From: Streptomyces erythrochromogenes
Lineage (GTDB): Bacteria; Actinomycetota; Actinomycetes; Streptomycetales; Streptomycetaceae
Assembly: GCF_036170895.1 (NCBI RefSeq)
Contig: NZ_CP108036.1
Span: 6,669,501 to 6,733,500, forward strand
DNA length: 64,000 nt
Reading direction: 5' to 3'
Below the pieces are notes generated by a model. It was not told the DNA's origin. It made no database searches and saw only the letters and a list, made by a program, of their open reading frames with translations. Position 1 is the first letter of the stretch. Every line of letters starts with the position of its first letter. This document shows positions 44,039 to 53,406 of the stretch, in pieces. The translations under genes and the position numbers were made by a program.

Positions 44039-44260
44039 TTGGGGCGCTCCCCGACCGCCCCGCCCATCGCTGATGTGGCCGTCTCTCTTTTGAAGGCCCG
44101 GCCCGTTCCTTTGGGGGCTTCCCGGCAGTCTTTCGGATTTCCGGGGCGGGACGGGCGGTCAAGGGTGGAGCGCAGCGACATCGCGAAGCGACGCGACGAA
44201 GGAGCGCCCTTGAGGGACCGGCACGAATCGGAGAGACGATGGGACTGACGGGAAACCCCC
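43978..44260 (-). repeat. Right arm of the ~1-kb quasi-palindrome
   Basis: 283 bases, the inverted counterpart of 43278-43558. Bases 44041-44160 (GGGGCGCTCCCCGACCGCCC and on) mirror 43381-43490. A gap-free inverted repeat of this length over a 419-base spacer is rare and would form a long hairpin RNA if transcribed through. Confidence 0.85.
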
Positions 44261-44309
44261 AAACCATCTCTGATGCCGCCCCGCGCAGCTCCCGCTCCCC
44301 GAAGCCCCC

Positions 44310-45113
44310 TCACGCTTTCGATCCGGCCCCGCCGGGCCCTGCTCCTACGGCGCCCCGGGCTCCCCGGGCTCCCCGGCCCGCCGCGAACTGCTCGAACGTT
44401 TCGTGGCCCACCGCGTGGGACGGGGTGAGGTGGCCGCCCCGGCGGAAGGCCGCGTAGGCCCTGCCCGCCAGGGGGACCGGGAGGATGCGGCGGTTGCGGC
44501 CCGTCGCCCGCAGGTAGACGCGGGCCAGGTCCGGCAGGCTGCGGATCTGCGGGCCGCCCATGTCCGGGACCCGGCCCGAGGGGGTCGGGACCGCCAGCTC
44601 CGCCATGCGGTCCGCGACCTCGCCCACCGCGATCGGCTGAACCCGTACGCCCTTGGGGATCGGCGCGACGGGCAGCTTCGCCACGGTGTCCGTCACCATC
44701 GCCACGAGGTCGTGGAACTGCGTCGTGCGCAGGATCGTCACGCCGAGCCCGGACGCCTCCAGCAGCCGCTCCACCCGGAGCTTGCGCTTGTAGTAGCCCA
44801 GCGGGACCACGTCCACCCCGACGATCGAGATGTAGACGATGTTCCCGACGGTCCCCGCCCGCCGGGCAGCCTCGATCAGGTGCCCGGCGGCCACGTCGTC
44901 GCCCTTGCCCGCCCCGCCCGTGTTGCTCGCGCAGTGCACGATCACCTCCGCGCCCGCCAGCGCCGCGTCCAGGCCGGCTCCGTCCTGGAGGTCGACGGGA
45001 TGGTCGGGGGCGTGCCGGCTGATCACTCGGACCTCGTGCCCGGCCGCCCGCAGCCGTTCGGCGACGAGCGAGCCGAGGGTTCCGGTGCCTCCGGTGACGA
45101 CGATGGTGCCCAT
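44310..45113 (-). CDS. NAD(P)-binding SDR/NmrA-like protein (ECF41-linked)
   Basis: 267 residues, ATG with GGAAGGA upstream. The N-terminal motif MGTIVVTGGTGTLGSLVAER (TGGTGxLG) is the NAD(P) site of atypical SDR proteins; the later RTTQFHDL and QPIAVGEVADRMAEL segments are typical of the NmrA/NAD-epimerase-like group. There is a Tyr-x-x-x-Lys in GYYKRKLRVERLL. It is the COE-type partner (carboxymuconolactone decarboxylase, oxidoreductase or epimerase) that ECF41 sigma factors commonly sit beside and control. Its promoter is the ECF41-type site at 45161-45187. It may handle a quinone or reactive compound; the substrate is unknown. The C-terminus is Gly/Ala-rich. Confidence 0.82.
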   Translation of the reverse strand: MGTIVVTGGTGTLGSLVAERLRAAGHEVRVISRHAPDHPVDLQDGAGLDAALAGAEVIVHCASNTGGAGKGDDVAAGHLIEAARRAGTVGNIVYISIVGVDVVPLGYYKRKLRVERLLEASGLGVTILRTTQFHDLVAMVTDTVAKLPVAPIPKGVRVQPIAVGEVADRMAELAVPTPSGRVPDMGGPQIRSLPDLARVYLRATGRNRRILPVPLAGRAYAAFRRGGHLTPSHAVGHETFEQFAAGRGARGARGAVGAGPGGAGSKA

Positions 45114-45160
45114 GGTGTCGGTCCTTCCCTGGTGCGGTGAGGGGTAGGTGCACCAGCTGG

Positions 45161-45187
45161 GACCGGACAGCCGTCAGAAATGTGACA
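45161..45187 (-). promoter_or_regulatory. ECF41-type promoter for the NAD(P)-binding gene
   Basis: On the minus strand: TGTCACA (45187-45181), a 16-base spacer, then GGTC (45164-45161). The described ECF41 promoter has TGTCACA at -35 and CGTC at -10 with about 16 bases between. The -35 lies within the last codons of the sigma gene. One mismatch in the -10. It is the expected autoregulatory-type target. Confidence 0.7.
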
Positions 45188-46073
45188 GCTGCCGCCGGAG
45201 GAATTCCAGCTTCTCCGGGTTGACCACCGTGCTGATGCCGCTGACCAGCCCATTCTCGAATTCGACCAGCAGGACCGCCACCTCACCGAAGAGCAGCGCG
45301 GGCGATCCGTTGACCTCCGCGACGCTGACCGGCACCCCGGCCACGTACTTCGCCATGGCGCCCATCGTGAACCGGGCCACGTTGTCCCGCCCCAGGATCG
45401 GCCGCCGCGCCGCGTTGACCACGCCGCCGCCGTCCGACACGTACCGCACGTCGGCCGCCAGCATTCCCTCCAGTCGGGTGAGGTCCCCGCTCTGCGCGGC
45501 GGTCAGGAAGCTCTCCACGAGCCCCTGCCACCGCTCGGGGTCGGCGGAAAAGCGCTTCTCCGGCGCGGCCTCGCGCTCGGCGGCCACCCGGCCCGCCGCG
45601 CGCCGGTAGATCTGGCGGCAGTTGGCCTCGCCGAGGTCCAGGAGGGTGGAGATCTCCCGGTGGCTGTAGGCGAAGGCCTCGCGCAGTACGTACACGGCGC
45701 GCTCGACCGGGGTGAGCTGCTCCAGCAGCAGGAGCAGGGCCATGGACACGCTGTCGCGCTGCTCCGCCGACTCCAGCGGGCCGAGGGCGCCGTCCCCGGT
45801 GAGGACGGGCTCCGGCAGCCAGGGGCCGACGTAGCTCTCGCGCTTGGCGCGCGCCGAGGTGAGGCTGTTGAGGCAGAGGTTGGTGACGACCTTGGCGAGC
45901 CAGGCGCCCGGGCGCTCGATGGCGGCGCGGTCAGCCGAGTCCCAGCGCAGGTAGGCGTCCTGCACGATGTCCTCGGCCTCCGCGGCGGAGCCGAGCATGC
46001 GGTAGGCGATGCCGAACATCCGGGGCCGGTGTTCCTCGAAGTCCGCTACGGATGCGGTGACATGTGAGATCAC
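45174..46073 (-). CDS. sigJ: ECF41-group RNA polymerase sigma factor with SnoaL-like C-terminal domain
   Basis: 299 residues from GTG 46073. Sigma-70 regions 2 and 4 (HRPRMFGIAYRMLGSAAEAE, and LTPVERAVYVLREAFAYSHR followed by EISTLLDLGEA) are followed by a SnoaL/NTF2-like C-terminal domain. Three signatures of the ECF41 group described by Wecke and colleagues are present: WLPEP (residues 85-89), DGGG (214-217) and NPEKL (285-289). The C-terminal domain modulates sigma activity. No anti-sigma gene is adjacent, which is normal here. The partner gene follows after 60 bases, with the matching promoter. The start has no strong ribosome-binding site. Confidence 0.92.
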   Translation of the reverse strand: MISHVTASVADFEEHRPRMFGIAYRMLGSAAEAEDIVQDAYLRWDSADRAAIERPGAWLAKVVTNLCLNSLTSARAKRESYVGPWLPEPVLTGDGALGPLESAEQRDSVSMALLLLLEQLTPVERAVYVLREAFAYSHREISTLLDLGEANCRQIYRRAAGRVAAEREAAPEKRFSADPERWQGLVESFLTAAQSGDLTRLEGMLAADVRYVSDGGGVVNAARRPILGRDNVARFTMGAMAKYVAGVPVSVAEVNGSPALLFGEVAVLLVEFENGLVSGISTVVNPEKLEFLRRQLSHF

Positions 46074-46111
46074 CGGGTCAGCCTACGAGGCCGGGCGGGA
46101 CGGGAACGTGC

Positions 46112-46145
46112 GAGGACCCGGTGGCCGCCGGGCCACCGGGTCCTC
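46112..46145 (-). terminator. Perfect 15-bp terminator hairpin
   Basis: GAGGACCCGGTGGCC (46112-46126) pairs exactly with GGCCACCGGGTCCTC (46131-46145) around a four-base loop. It lies between the chitinase 3' end (46174) and the sigma gene start, so it ends the chitinase transcript. Confidence 0.85.
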
Positions 46146-46173
46146 ACGTACTCAGCAGGCGCTCAACAGGTGC

Positions 46174-48531
46174 TCAGCAGGCGCCCTGGTCCTTCCAGAC
46201 GCCCCATTCACCCGTGGTGCCGGGTTCCTCGTTCTGCGTCCACCACTGGGCCTTCCAGTTGCGGCCCTTGTGGGAGACGACGTTGCCGCTGTTGTAGACC
46301 GTGCCCGCGACGTACGCCGGGTTGGTGCAGGTCCCGCCGGTCGGCGGCGGGGTCGTCGGAGGCGTGGTCGGCGGCGGGGTGGTCGGGGGAGTGGTGGGCG
46401 GGGTGGTGCCGCCCGGCTCGCCGACCGTGGTGCCGCGCGCCAGGTCACCGGCGAGGGCGTAGGTCGTGCCGGAGATGTTCACCGTCCAGTTGGAGGGGGT
46501 GGACACCGGCAGGTAGTAGTTGAACGCCAGGTCGACGGAGGCGCCCGGGGCCAGGGACTGCCAGGCCGGGAGCTTCAGCGAGACCCGGTGGAAGTCGCCC
46601 TTCAGGCCGCCCACGTTGCCGCCCGTGTGGCCGCTGCTGATGATCTTCGTGCCGAAGCCGGACTGGTCGGATGCGTTGTTCGGGGCCGAGGTCGAGTAGT
46701 CGAACTGGAACTCGGTGCCGCCGGGCAGTGCCGTCCTCGTGTTGTTGGTGATCTTGATCTTCGGGGTGATCGGGTAGTTCGAGTCGCCGAGCTTGAACTC
46801 GGTGAACTCCGTCTTGATGTCCACGGCCTGGGTCGGCAGGGCGGTGGTGCCCGCCTTCTTCGCCCCGTACGGGGAGGCCGCCCTGAACTTGTCGTACATC
46901 AGGGAGGTGAGGGTGGAGCCCATCTCGTACTGGCCCTTGGCCGCGTTCCAGCCGTAGTCGCCGGCCATCTCCCAGACCATGGTGCCGCCGATGCCGCGGT
47001 CCACCACGTAGTCGGCCTTGGCGGCCACCGACTGCTCGTCCTCGGTGGAGAGGAAGACCTTCTTCTGCGCGTTCCACAGCCACGGCGCGACCAGGGTCGA
47101 GTCGTACTTGCGGGCGTAGGTGCCGGTCAGTGAGGTGTTCGCCGGGAAGCCGTACTGGGTGACGTAGTCGCCGACGATCCCCTTCTCCAGGTTCTTGGCG
47201 TGCCACATCGGGTTCGAGCCGGCGGGGGACTCGTTGCCGTTGTCGTCCTTGTCGTGCCACAGGTTGTCGACGCCGACCGCGCCGTCACCGCACTTGGTCA
47301 GCCCCGAGCCGGCCGGGCAGCTGGTCGCCGCCGCCTTGCCCCACAGGCCGTCGGTGCCGCCCTGGACGTTCTTGTGGCCGCGGGTGTAGTAGGGCAGGCC
47401 GATGTTGATCCGGCCGGCCGGCATGGAGCCGCGGAAGTAGTGGTAGGCCCAGTCCGTGTTGAGGTAGCCGATGCCGCCGTACTGCTGGGAGCCGTAGACG
47501 CCCGCGGCGGCGAGCTCGCCGTCCTTGCCGTCGTCGAAGAGCGAGGCGTTCGGGCCGACGTACTCGTTCCAGGCGCCGTGCAGGTCGTAGGACATGATGT
47601 TGACGTAGTCCAGGTACTGCTGCATCTGGAACGTCTCCATGCCGCGCAGCAGGTAGCCGGAGGAGGGGGCGGCGACGGTCAGCATGTAGTGCTTGCCGTC
47701 GGCGGCGCCTGCCGCGTCCAGCTTCTGGCGCAGGCTCTTCATGAGGGCGTCGTAGCCCTTGACCAGGCCGGCCCGGCGGGCGTTGGCGATCTGCCAGTCC
47801 AGCGGGTTGCCGGCGTCCTTCATCGTGGTCGGGTATTCGTAGTCGATGTCGACGCCGTTGAAGCCGTACTTGCGGATGAAGTCGACCGAGGACTGGGCGA
47901 ACGTGTCGATGCCCGCCTGGTTGACGGAGCCGTCCGCGTTGGTGGCCATGCTGTAGAAGCCGCCGGAGGCGACGCGCTTGCCGTCCGCGCCGAAGTAGCC
48001 GCCGGTTTCGGCCCAGCCGCCGACGGAGATCAGGGTCTTCACGTCGGGGTGCTGCTTCTTGTACTTCGTCAGCAGGTTGAAGTGGCCCTTGTAGGGGAGC
48101 GACGGGTCCATTTCGGCCCCGGCGACGCCCGGCCAGGTCATCCCGGTGGCCTCGTTCGTCGCGCTGTCGGCGCCGACCGAGATCCTGTTGTCGCTGCCGA
48201 CGTGGGCGAACGCGTAGTTGATGTGGGTGATCTTGTCCCACGGGATGTTGTTGACGAGGTAGGACGGCTGGCCGTTCTTGCCCGTGCGCCAGCCGGTGAA
48301 GTATCCGATGACGCGGCGCTGGTGGTCGGGGCCCATCTTCTCGCGGCCTTCGGAGTCGTAGACCGAGCAGTAGGGGACGTCGACGCCGGCCGTCTTGTAG
48401 AGGCCGTCGGGGCGGCAGCTCTCGTTGTCGGCCGCGTGCGAGACGCCCGTCGAGAGTCCGCCTACCAGCAGGCCGGCGATTGCGGCGCCGGTTGCCAGGA
48501 GCATCGCTCTCGTACGCGTGGGGGACGGCAT
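46174..48531 (-). CDS. Secreted family-18 chitinase with chitin-binding domain
   Basis: 785 residues from ATG 48531 with AGGAGG five bases upstream. Signal peptide of about 34 residues (cleavage near SHA-AD). GH18 domain with the catalytic motif [11 protein letters not shown], in which Glu232 is the proton donor; a beta-sandwich domain (about 560-690, with [20 protein letters not shown]) precedes a Thr/Pro linker and a C-terminal CBM5/12 domain (about 735-785) starting [19 protein letters not shown]. It is an extracellular endo- or exo-chitinase. The start region is divergent from rib and carries two 12-14-bp repeats of the DasR type. Glucosamine-based control is likely. Confidence 0.93.
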   Translation of the reverse strand: MPSPTRTRAMLLATGAAIAGLLVGGLSTGVSHAADNESCRPDGLYKTAGVDVPYCSVYDSEGREKMGPDHQRRVIGYFTGWRTGKNGQPSYLVNNIPWDKITHINYAFAHVGSDNRISVGADSATNEATGMTWPGVAGAEMDPSLPYKGHFNLLTKYKKQHPDVKTLISVGGWAETGGYFGADGKRVASGGFYSMATNADGSVNQAGIDTFAQSSVDFIRKYGFNGVDIDYEYPTTMKDAGNPLDWQIANARRAGLVKGYDALMKSLRQKLDAAGAADGKHYMLTVAAPSSGYLLRGMETFQMQQYLDYVNIMSYDLHGAWNEYVGPNASLFDDGKDGELAAAGVYGSQQYGGIGYLNTDWAYHYFRGSMPAGRINIGLPYYTRGHKNVQGGTDGLWGKAAATSCPAGSGLTKCGDGAVGVDNLWHDKDDNGNESPAGSNPMWHAKNLEKGIVGDYVTQYGFPANTSLTGTYARKYDSTLVAPWLWNAQKKVFLSTEDEQSVAAKADYVVDRGIGGTMVWEMAGDYGWNAAKGQYEMGSTLTSLMYDKFRAASPYGAKKAGTTALPTQAVDIKTEFTEFKLGDSNYPITPKIKITNNTRTALPGGTEFQFDYSTSAPNNASDQSGFGTKIISSGHTGGNVGGLKGDFHRVSLKLPAWQSLAPGASVDLAFNYYLPVSTPSNWTVNISGTTYALAGDLARGTTVGEPGGTTPPTTPPTTPPPTTPPTTPPPTGGTCTNPAYVAGTVYNSGNVVSHKGRNWKAQWWTQNEEPGTTGEWGVWKDQGAC

Positions 48532-48669
48532 TGTGCCTCCTGGGGAGGGGAGGATGCAGGACACAAGTGGACACAACATGGGGCAACGTGATTGGTGCAG
48601 AAGCCTGTTGGCCCGTGACGTGCGCACATCTGACGGGCCGTTCCCGGGAAGATGAAGGGAACGTTAAGA

Positions 48670-48705
48670 GGACTAGACCAACCCGTCAATAGGTCTGGAC
48701 CAACC
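48670..48705. promoter_or_regulatory. Direct repeat typical of streptomycete chitinase promoters (DasR-type)
   Basis: GGACTAGACCAACC (48670-48683) and GGTCTGGACCAACC (48692-48705), 22 bases apart on the plus strand, are the reverse image of the TTGGTC(T/C)AG(A/T)CC direct repeats that overlap chitinase promoters in this genus. They also resemble the DasR dre motif TGGTCTAGACCA. They are 140-175 bases upstream of the chitinase start. Confidence 0.65.
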
Positions 48706-48831
48706 GCGCTTCCACTTGTCCAGGTGCGTGCCGGGACAGCCCCCCGGGTCGCCCTCTGTGAGCCAGGCCACACCACATCACCCGCATGGCGGGCGATCGG
48801 CCGTGGCAAACTGGCTGGAGTACCAGTAGCA

Positions 48832-48957
48832 GCGCACTCCGGGGTCGGTGTAATTCCGAACCGGCGGTATAGTCCGCGACCCGTCCGCAGCCAGCGGCCG
48901 GTTGACCAGGTGAAATTCCTGGACCGACGGTTAAAGTCCGGATGGGAGGCAGTGCGC
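48832..48957 (+). ncRNA. FMN riboswitch (RFN element)
   Basis: The whole RFN pattern is visible: closing pair GCGCACT (48832-48838) with AGTGCGC (48951-48957), inner conserved GGGGTCGGTGTAATTCCGAA and CCGGCGGTATAGTCCGCGAC, and the 3' part with GGTGAAATTCCTGGACCGAC and TAAAGTCCGGATGGGAGGCA. It precedes the rib operon and would reduce expression when FMN is high. The gap to the ribD start is 169 bases and has a small hairpin CTGTCG/CGACAG near 49062-49078 that may be part of the control region. Confidence 0.95.
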
Positions 48958-49126
48958 GGCGGGCCAGTCACCGGTACGCCGCCGTCGGCGGTTCATCGGC
49001 ATATCCCGTGGATGTGCCCGGTCGAACCGTTCTTCCGGCCTCGGCGTCCCCGCGTGAGCTGTTCCGCTCCATCTGTCGTATCCCGACAGGCCCCGGAGTC
49101 CGTGCCCGATGAGGCAGGAGGACCCG

Positions 49127-50245
49127 GTGGCGACACACGCCGCGCACGCAGCACCCGCACCGGACGCGGGTACCCGTGCCATGCGACGAGCCGTCGAGCT
49201 CGCCGCCCGCGGACTCGGCTCCACCAGCCCCAACCCGGTCGTCGGCTGCGTCATCACCGATGCCTCCGGCACCGTCGTCGGCGAGGGCTGGCACCAGCGG
49301 GCCGGCGGTCCGCACGCCGAGGTCCACGCCCTGCGCGCCGCAGGCGAGGCGGCCCGCGGCGGCACCGCCTACGTCACCCTCGAACCCTGCAACCACACCG
49401 GCCGTACGGGACCCTGCGCGCAGGCCCTCGCCGACGCGGGCATCGCCCGCGTGGTCTACGCCGTCCCCGACCCGGACCCGCAGGCCAGCGGCGGCGCCGC
49501 CACCCTGCGCGCCGCCGGGATCGACACCTGGGCCGGGCTGCTCCGGGACGAGGCCGAGGCCGGCAACGCCGCCTGGCTGACCTCCGTACGCCTCGGCCGC
49601 CCCCACGTGACCTGGAAGTACGCCGCCACCCTCGACGGCCGCAGCGCCGCCGCGGACGGCAGCAGCCGCTGGATCAGCTCCGCCGAGTCCCGGGCAGACG
49701 TACACCGGCTGCGCGCCGAGGCCGACGCCGTCCTGGTCGGCGGCGGCACCCTGCGCGCCGACGACCCGCACCTGGCCGTCCGCGGCATCGACGGGGCCAC
49801 CCAGCCGCTGCGCGTGGCCCTCGACACCCGCGCCGCCCTCCCGCCGACCGCCCGCATCCTCGACGACGCCGCGCCCACGCTGCTGGTCGTCGCCGAGGAC
49901 GCCGACACCCGCCACCTGCCCGGCGTCGACCTGCTCCGGCTGCCCCCGCACGACGGCCGGATCCCCCTCGACGGCCTCCTGGCGCAGCTGTACGCCCGCG
50001 GCGTGCGCTCCCTGCTCCTCGAAGGCGGCCCCACCCTCGCGGGCGCCTTCCTCGAAGCCGGAGCCGTCGACCGCGTCGTCGGCTACCTCGCCCCCGCCCT
50101 GCTTGGCGCCGGCCCCGCAGCCCTCGCCGACGCGGGCATCACGAACATCTCCCACGCCCTGCGCCTCGACATCACCGAGGCCGTCCGCGTGGGCCCCGAT
50201 CTGCGCATCACCGCCCTTCCCGCCACCGCCCCCAAGGAGCACTGA
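49127..50245 (+). CDS. ribD: Bifunctional riboflavin-specific deaminase/reductase RibD
   Basis: 372 residues. The start is placed at GTG 49127, because AGGAGG lies at 49119-49124 region, five bases before it; ATG 49109 is in frame but upstream of this site. The N-terminal deaminase domain has HAEVHALRAAG and the zinc ligands in LEPCNHTGRTGPC, and the C-terminal reductase domain has VTWKYAATLDGRSAAADG and LLLEGGPTLAGAFL. Together they turn the GTP-derived pyrimidine to 5-amino-6-ribitylaminouracil phosphate. First gene of the rib operon under the FMN riboswitch. Confidence 0.93.
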   Translation: MATHAAHAAPAPDAGTRAMRRAVELAARGLGSTSPNPVVGCVITDASGTVVGEGWHQRAGGPHAEVHALRAAGEAARGGTAYVTLEPCNHTGRTGPCAQALADAGIARVVYAVPDPDPQASGGAATLRAAGIDTWAGLLRDEAEAGNAAWLTSVRLGRPHVTWKYAATLDGRSAAADGSSRWISSAESRADVHRLRAEADAVLVGGGTLRADDPHLAVRGIDGATQPLRVALDTRAALPPTARILDDAAPTLLVVAEDADTRHLPGVDLLRLPPHDGRIPLDGLLAQLYARGVRSLLLEGGPTLAGAFLEAGAVDRVVGYLAPALLGAGPAALADAGITNISHALRLDITEAVRVGPDLRITALPATAPKEH

Positions 50246-50875
50246 GTGTTCACCGGAATCGTCGAAGAACTGGGCGAGGTCACCGCCGTCGAGCAGCTCC
50301 GGGAAGCCTCCCGCTTCCGGCTGCGCGGCCCCCTCGTCACCCAGGACGCCAAGCACGGCGACTCCATCGCCGTCAACGGCGTCTGCCTGACCGTCGTCGA
50401 GACCGCCGACGGCGAGTTCACCGCCGACGTCATGCAGGAGACGCTCGACCGCTCCAGCCTCGGCGCCCTCACCGCAGGCACCCGGGTGAACCTGGAGCGC
50501 CCGATGGCCCTCGGCGGACGGCTCGGCGGCCACCTGGTCCAGGGACACGTGGACGGCACGGGCGAGATCCTCTCGCGGACCCCGTCCGAGCACTGGGAGA
50601 TCGTCAAGGTCGCCCTCCCGCAGAACCTCTCCCGCTACGTCGTCGAGAAGGGCTCCATCACCGTCGACGGCGTCAGCCTCACCGTCGTCGAGGCCGCCGC
50701 GGACTGGTTCACCATCAGCCTCATCCCCACCACCCTCGCGCTGACCACCCTCGGGATCAAGCAGCCCGGCGACCCGGTCAACCTCGAAGTCGACGTCCTC
50801 GCCAAGTACGTCGAGCGCCTGCTGGCCGCCGGCGTCGACCCGCTGCACGCCGACCCGGCGGGAGAAGCCCGGTGA
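50246..50875 (+). CDS. ribE: Riboflavin synthase alpha subunit
   Basis: 209 residues, GTG directly after the ribD stop (TGAGTG). Two similar barrels, the first starting [12 protein letters not shown] and the second at [13 protein letters not shown], the typical internal repeat of riboflavin synthase. Each half has NGVCLTV or DGVSLTV. It joins two 6,7-dimethyl-8-ribityllumazine molecules to riboflavin and the pyrimidine. It overlaps the next gene by four bases (GTGA), so it is co-translated with the transporter. Length is normal. Confidence 0.93.
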   Translation: MFTGIVEELGEVTAVEQLREASRFRLRGPLVTQDAKHGDSIAVNGVCLTVVETADGEFTADVMQETLDRSSLGALTAGTRVNLERPMALGGRLGGHLVQGHVDGTGEILSRTPSEHWEIVKVALPQNLSRYVVEKGSITVDGVSLTVVEAAADWFTISLIPTTLALTTLGIKQPGDPVNLEVDVLAKYVERLLAAGVDPLHADPAGEAR

Positions 50876-51525
50876 CCGCCCTGACCTGGCTCAACGCGGA
50901 GGCCTTCACGGTCTTCGGCCAGAAGGTCATCTGGTCCGACATGATCGGCAACCTGATGGGCCTGGCCGCACTCGCCCTCGGCTGGCGCCGCTCCATATGG
51001 ACCTGGCCCGCCCAGCTGCTGTCCGGGCTCATCCTCATCGCCGCCTACGCCTCCGCGCACCTCGCCGGCGGCGTCGGCAAGCAGCTCCTGGTCATCGGCG
51101 TGGCAATCTTCGGCTGGCGCGCCTGGCAGCGCGGCAGGCAGGACGCCCAGGACGGCTCCATCGCCGTACGCACCGCCACCTGGAAGGAGCGCGGACTGCT
51201 CCTCGCCGGAGCGGCCCTGGGCACCCTCGCCGTCGGCGGCCTCTTCACGCTCTACCCGTCGCTGTCCTGGAGCCCGTGGGCCGACGCCTACATCTTCGTC
51301 GGCACCATCGTCGCGATGGTGGCCCAGGCCCGCGGCCTCGTCGAGTTCTGGTTCGCCTGGCTCCTCGTCGACCTGGTCGGCGTCCCCCTCGCCTTCACCG
51401 GCGGCCTGGCCTTCTCCGGACTGGTCTACGTCGTCTACTTCGCCCTCGTGGTGTGGGGCGCCTACGACTGGTACCAGCGCTCCCGCACCACTTCCGCCCC
51501 GGCCCTCGAAGGAGCAGCGGCATGA
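50872..51525 (+). CDS. PnuC-family transporter, probably riboflavin (PnuX-like)
   Basis: 217 residues, GTG overlapping ribE. About seven hydrophobic segments with the PnuC pattern: [20 protein letters not shown] at the start, FGWRAWQR and a C-terminal [13 protein letters not shown] near residue 165. PnuC proteins carry nicotinamide riboside, but the members within rib operons (PnuX in corynebacteria) carry riboflavin. The position between ribE and ribBA under an FMN riboswitch favours riboflavin. The PnuC substrate-binding aromatic residues cannot be resolved by eye. Confidence 0.8.
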   Translation: MTALTWLNAEAFTVFGQKVIWSDMIGNLMGLAALALGWRRSIWTWPAQLLSGLILIAAYASAHLAGGVGKQLLVIGVAIFGWRAWQRGRQDAQDGSIAVRTATWKERGLLLAGAALGTLAVGGLFTLYPSLSWSPWADAYIFVGTIVAMVAQARGLVEFWFAWLLVDLVGVPLAFTGGLAFSGLVYVVYFALVVWGAYDWYQRSRTTSAPALEGAAA

Positions 51526-52811
51526 CCAGCCTCAAGCCCGTGCCCGACATCCCCGAAGAGACCTTCCGCCTCGACCCCGTCGAGCAGGCGATCCGCGACA
51601 TCGCGGCGGGCCGGCCCGTCGTCGTCGTCGACGACGAGGACCGCGAGAACGAGGGCGACCTCGTCATCGCCGCCGAGAAGGCCACCCCCGAGATCATCGC
51701 CTTCATGATGAGCGAGTGCCGCGGCCTGATCTGCGCCCCCATGGAGGGCGACGAGCTGGACCGGCTCGAACTCCCCCAGATGGTCGAGAACAACACCGAG
51801 TCGATGAAGACCGCCTTCACCGTCTCCGTCGACGCGAGCGCCGCCCACGGCGTCTCCACCGGCATCTCCGCCGCCGACCGCGCCACCACCCTTCGGCTCC
51901 TCGCCGACGGCGTCAGCGGCCCCGGCGACTTCGTCCGCCCCGGCCACATCTTCCCGCTGCGCTCCAAGCCCGGCGGCGTCCTGGTCCGCAACGGCCACAC
52001 CGAGGCCGCCGTCGACCTCGCCCGCCTCGCGGGCCTGCGCCCGGCCGGCGCCATCGTGGAGATCGCCGGCGAGGACGGCGTCATGCTGCGCCTGCCCGAG
52101 CTGATCCCCTTCGCCCGCAAGCACGGCCTGACGATCATCTCCATCGAGGACCTGATCGCCTACCGCCGCTCCGCCGAGCCCAAGGTGCGCCGCGAGGCCG
52201 AGGTCAGCCTGCCGACCGCCTTCGGCGATTTCACCGCGCACGGCTACCGCTCCACCGTCGACGGCGTCGAGCACGTCGCCCTCGTCCACGGCGAGATCGG
52301 CGACGGCTCCGACATCCTGGTCCGCATGCACTCGGAGTGCCTGACCGGCGACATCTTCGCCTCCCAGCGCTGCGACTGCGGCCCCCAGCTGCACGCCTCC
52401 ATGGAGCGCATCAAGAACGAGGGCCGCGGCGTCGTCGTCTACCTGCGCGGCCACGAGGGCCGCGGCATCGGACTGCTGTCCAAGCTGCGCGCGTACGAGC
52501 TCCAGGAGCGCGGCCGCGACACCCTCGACGCCAACCTGGAACTGGGCCTGCCCGCCGACGCCCGCGACTACGCGGCCGGCGCGCAGATCCTCGCCGACCT
52601 CGGCGTGCACAGCGTCCGGCTGCTGACGAACAACCCCGACAAGTCCGCCGCCCTGGAGCGACACGGCATCACGGTCGCCAGCCGGGAGTCGATGCCGGTC
52701 GAGGCCGGCGAGCACAATCTGCGGTACCTGCGCACCAAGCGGGACCGGATGGGCCACGACCTGCCCTGGCTGGACGGAGCCGTGACCACCTCCGCCTGCG
52801 GCAACCAGTAA
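51522..52811 (+). CDS. ribBA: Bifunctional 3,4-dihydroxy-2-butanone-4-phosphate synthase/GTP cyclohydrolase II
   Basis: 429 residues, ATG overlapping the upstream stop. RibB domain (1-215) with [20 protein letters not shown] and the catalytic [24 protein letters not shown] region; RibA domain with [20 protein letters not shown] followed by [10 protein letters not shown] (zinc ligands) and [18 protein letters not shown]. It makes the two starting compounds of riboflavin from ribulose-5-phosphate and GTP. C-terminal 30 residues are an extension. It lies 51 bases before ribH. Confidence 0.95.
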   Translation: MTSLKPVPDIPEETFRLDPVEQAIRDIAAGRPVVVVDDEDRENEGDLVIAAEKATPEIIAFMMSECRGLICAPMEGDELDRLELPQMVENNTESMKTAFTVSVDASAAHGVSTGISAADRATTLRLLADGVSGPGDFVRPGHIFPLRSKPGGVLVRNGHTEAAVDLARLAGLRPAGAIVEIAGEDGVMLRLPELIPFARKHGLTIISIEDLIAYRRSAEPKVRREAEVSLPTAFGDFTAHGYRSTVDGVEHVALVHGEIGDGSDILVRMHSECLTGDIFASQRCDCGPQLHASMERIKNEGRGVVVYLRGHEGRGIGLLSKLRAYELQERGRDTLDANLELGLPADARDYAAGAQILADLGVHSVRLLTNNPDKSAALERHGITVASRESMPVEAGEHNLRYLRTKRDRMGHDLPWLDGAVTTSACGNQ

Positions 52812-52862
52812 GCACGCACCACCACCCGTACGTACATCCACGAACCACCGAGGAGCAGAGCT

Positions 52863-53348
52863 GTGAGCGGCAAGGGCGCACCCGAACTGAGCGTGAAGAA
52901 CTGCGGAGACCTGCGAGTCGCCGTGATCGCGGCCCAGTGGCACGAGAAGGTCATGGACGGACTGGTCGACGGCGCCCTGCGGGCCCTGCACGAGCTGGGC
53001 ATCGACGAGCCCACCCTGCTCCGCGTCCCCGGCAGCTTCGAGCTCCCGGTCGTGGCGAAGGTGCTTGCAGGCCGCGGCTACGACGCCATCGTCGCCCTCG
53101 GAGTGGTCATCCGCGGCGGCACCCCGCACTTCGACTACGTCTGCCAGGGCGTCACCCAGGGCCTGGTCCAGGTGTCGATCGACACCGGAGTCCCCGTCGG
53201 CTTCGGCGTCCTGACCTGCGACAACGACGAGCAGGCGCTGGACCGTGCCGGACTCGAAGGGTCCAACGAGGACAAGGGGCACGAAGCGGTCACCGCCGCC
53301 GTCTCCACCGCCATGACCCTGCGCACCGTCAGCGAGCCCTGGCGTTAG
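52863..53348 (+). CDS. ribH: 6,7-dimethyl-8-ribityllumazine synthase
   Basis: 161 residues, GTG with GAGGAGCAGA upstream. The lumazine synthase signatures [19 protein letters not shown] ([19 protein letters not shown]), [16 protein letters not shown] and [17 protein letters not shown] are all present, with the active-site His. It forms a 60-mer capsid in many species. Last gene of the rib operon; hisE begins 58 bases later. Confidence 0.94.
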   Translation: MSGKGAPELSVKNCGDLRVAVIAAQWHEKVMDGLVDGALRALHELGIDEPTLLRVPGSFELPVVAKVLAGRGYDAIVALGVVIRGGTPHFDYVCQGVTQGLVQVSIDTGVPVGFGVLTCDNDEQALDRAGLEGSNEDKGHEAVTAAVSTAMTLRTVSEPWR

Positions 53349-53406
53349 TCCAAGGAGTGAACCCCGGCACCGGGACACCCGGGTGAGCCCGTACTCTAAG
53401 GACATC

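Noticed and set aside
43202..44267. Frames of 70-116 codons within the quasi-palindrome, including mirrored sequences on both strands
   Set aside because: They are reverse-complement images of each other, have no ribosome-binding sites and show no codon bias, so I treat them as by-products of the repeat.
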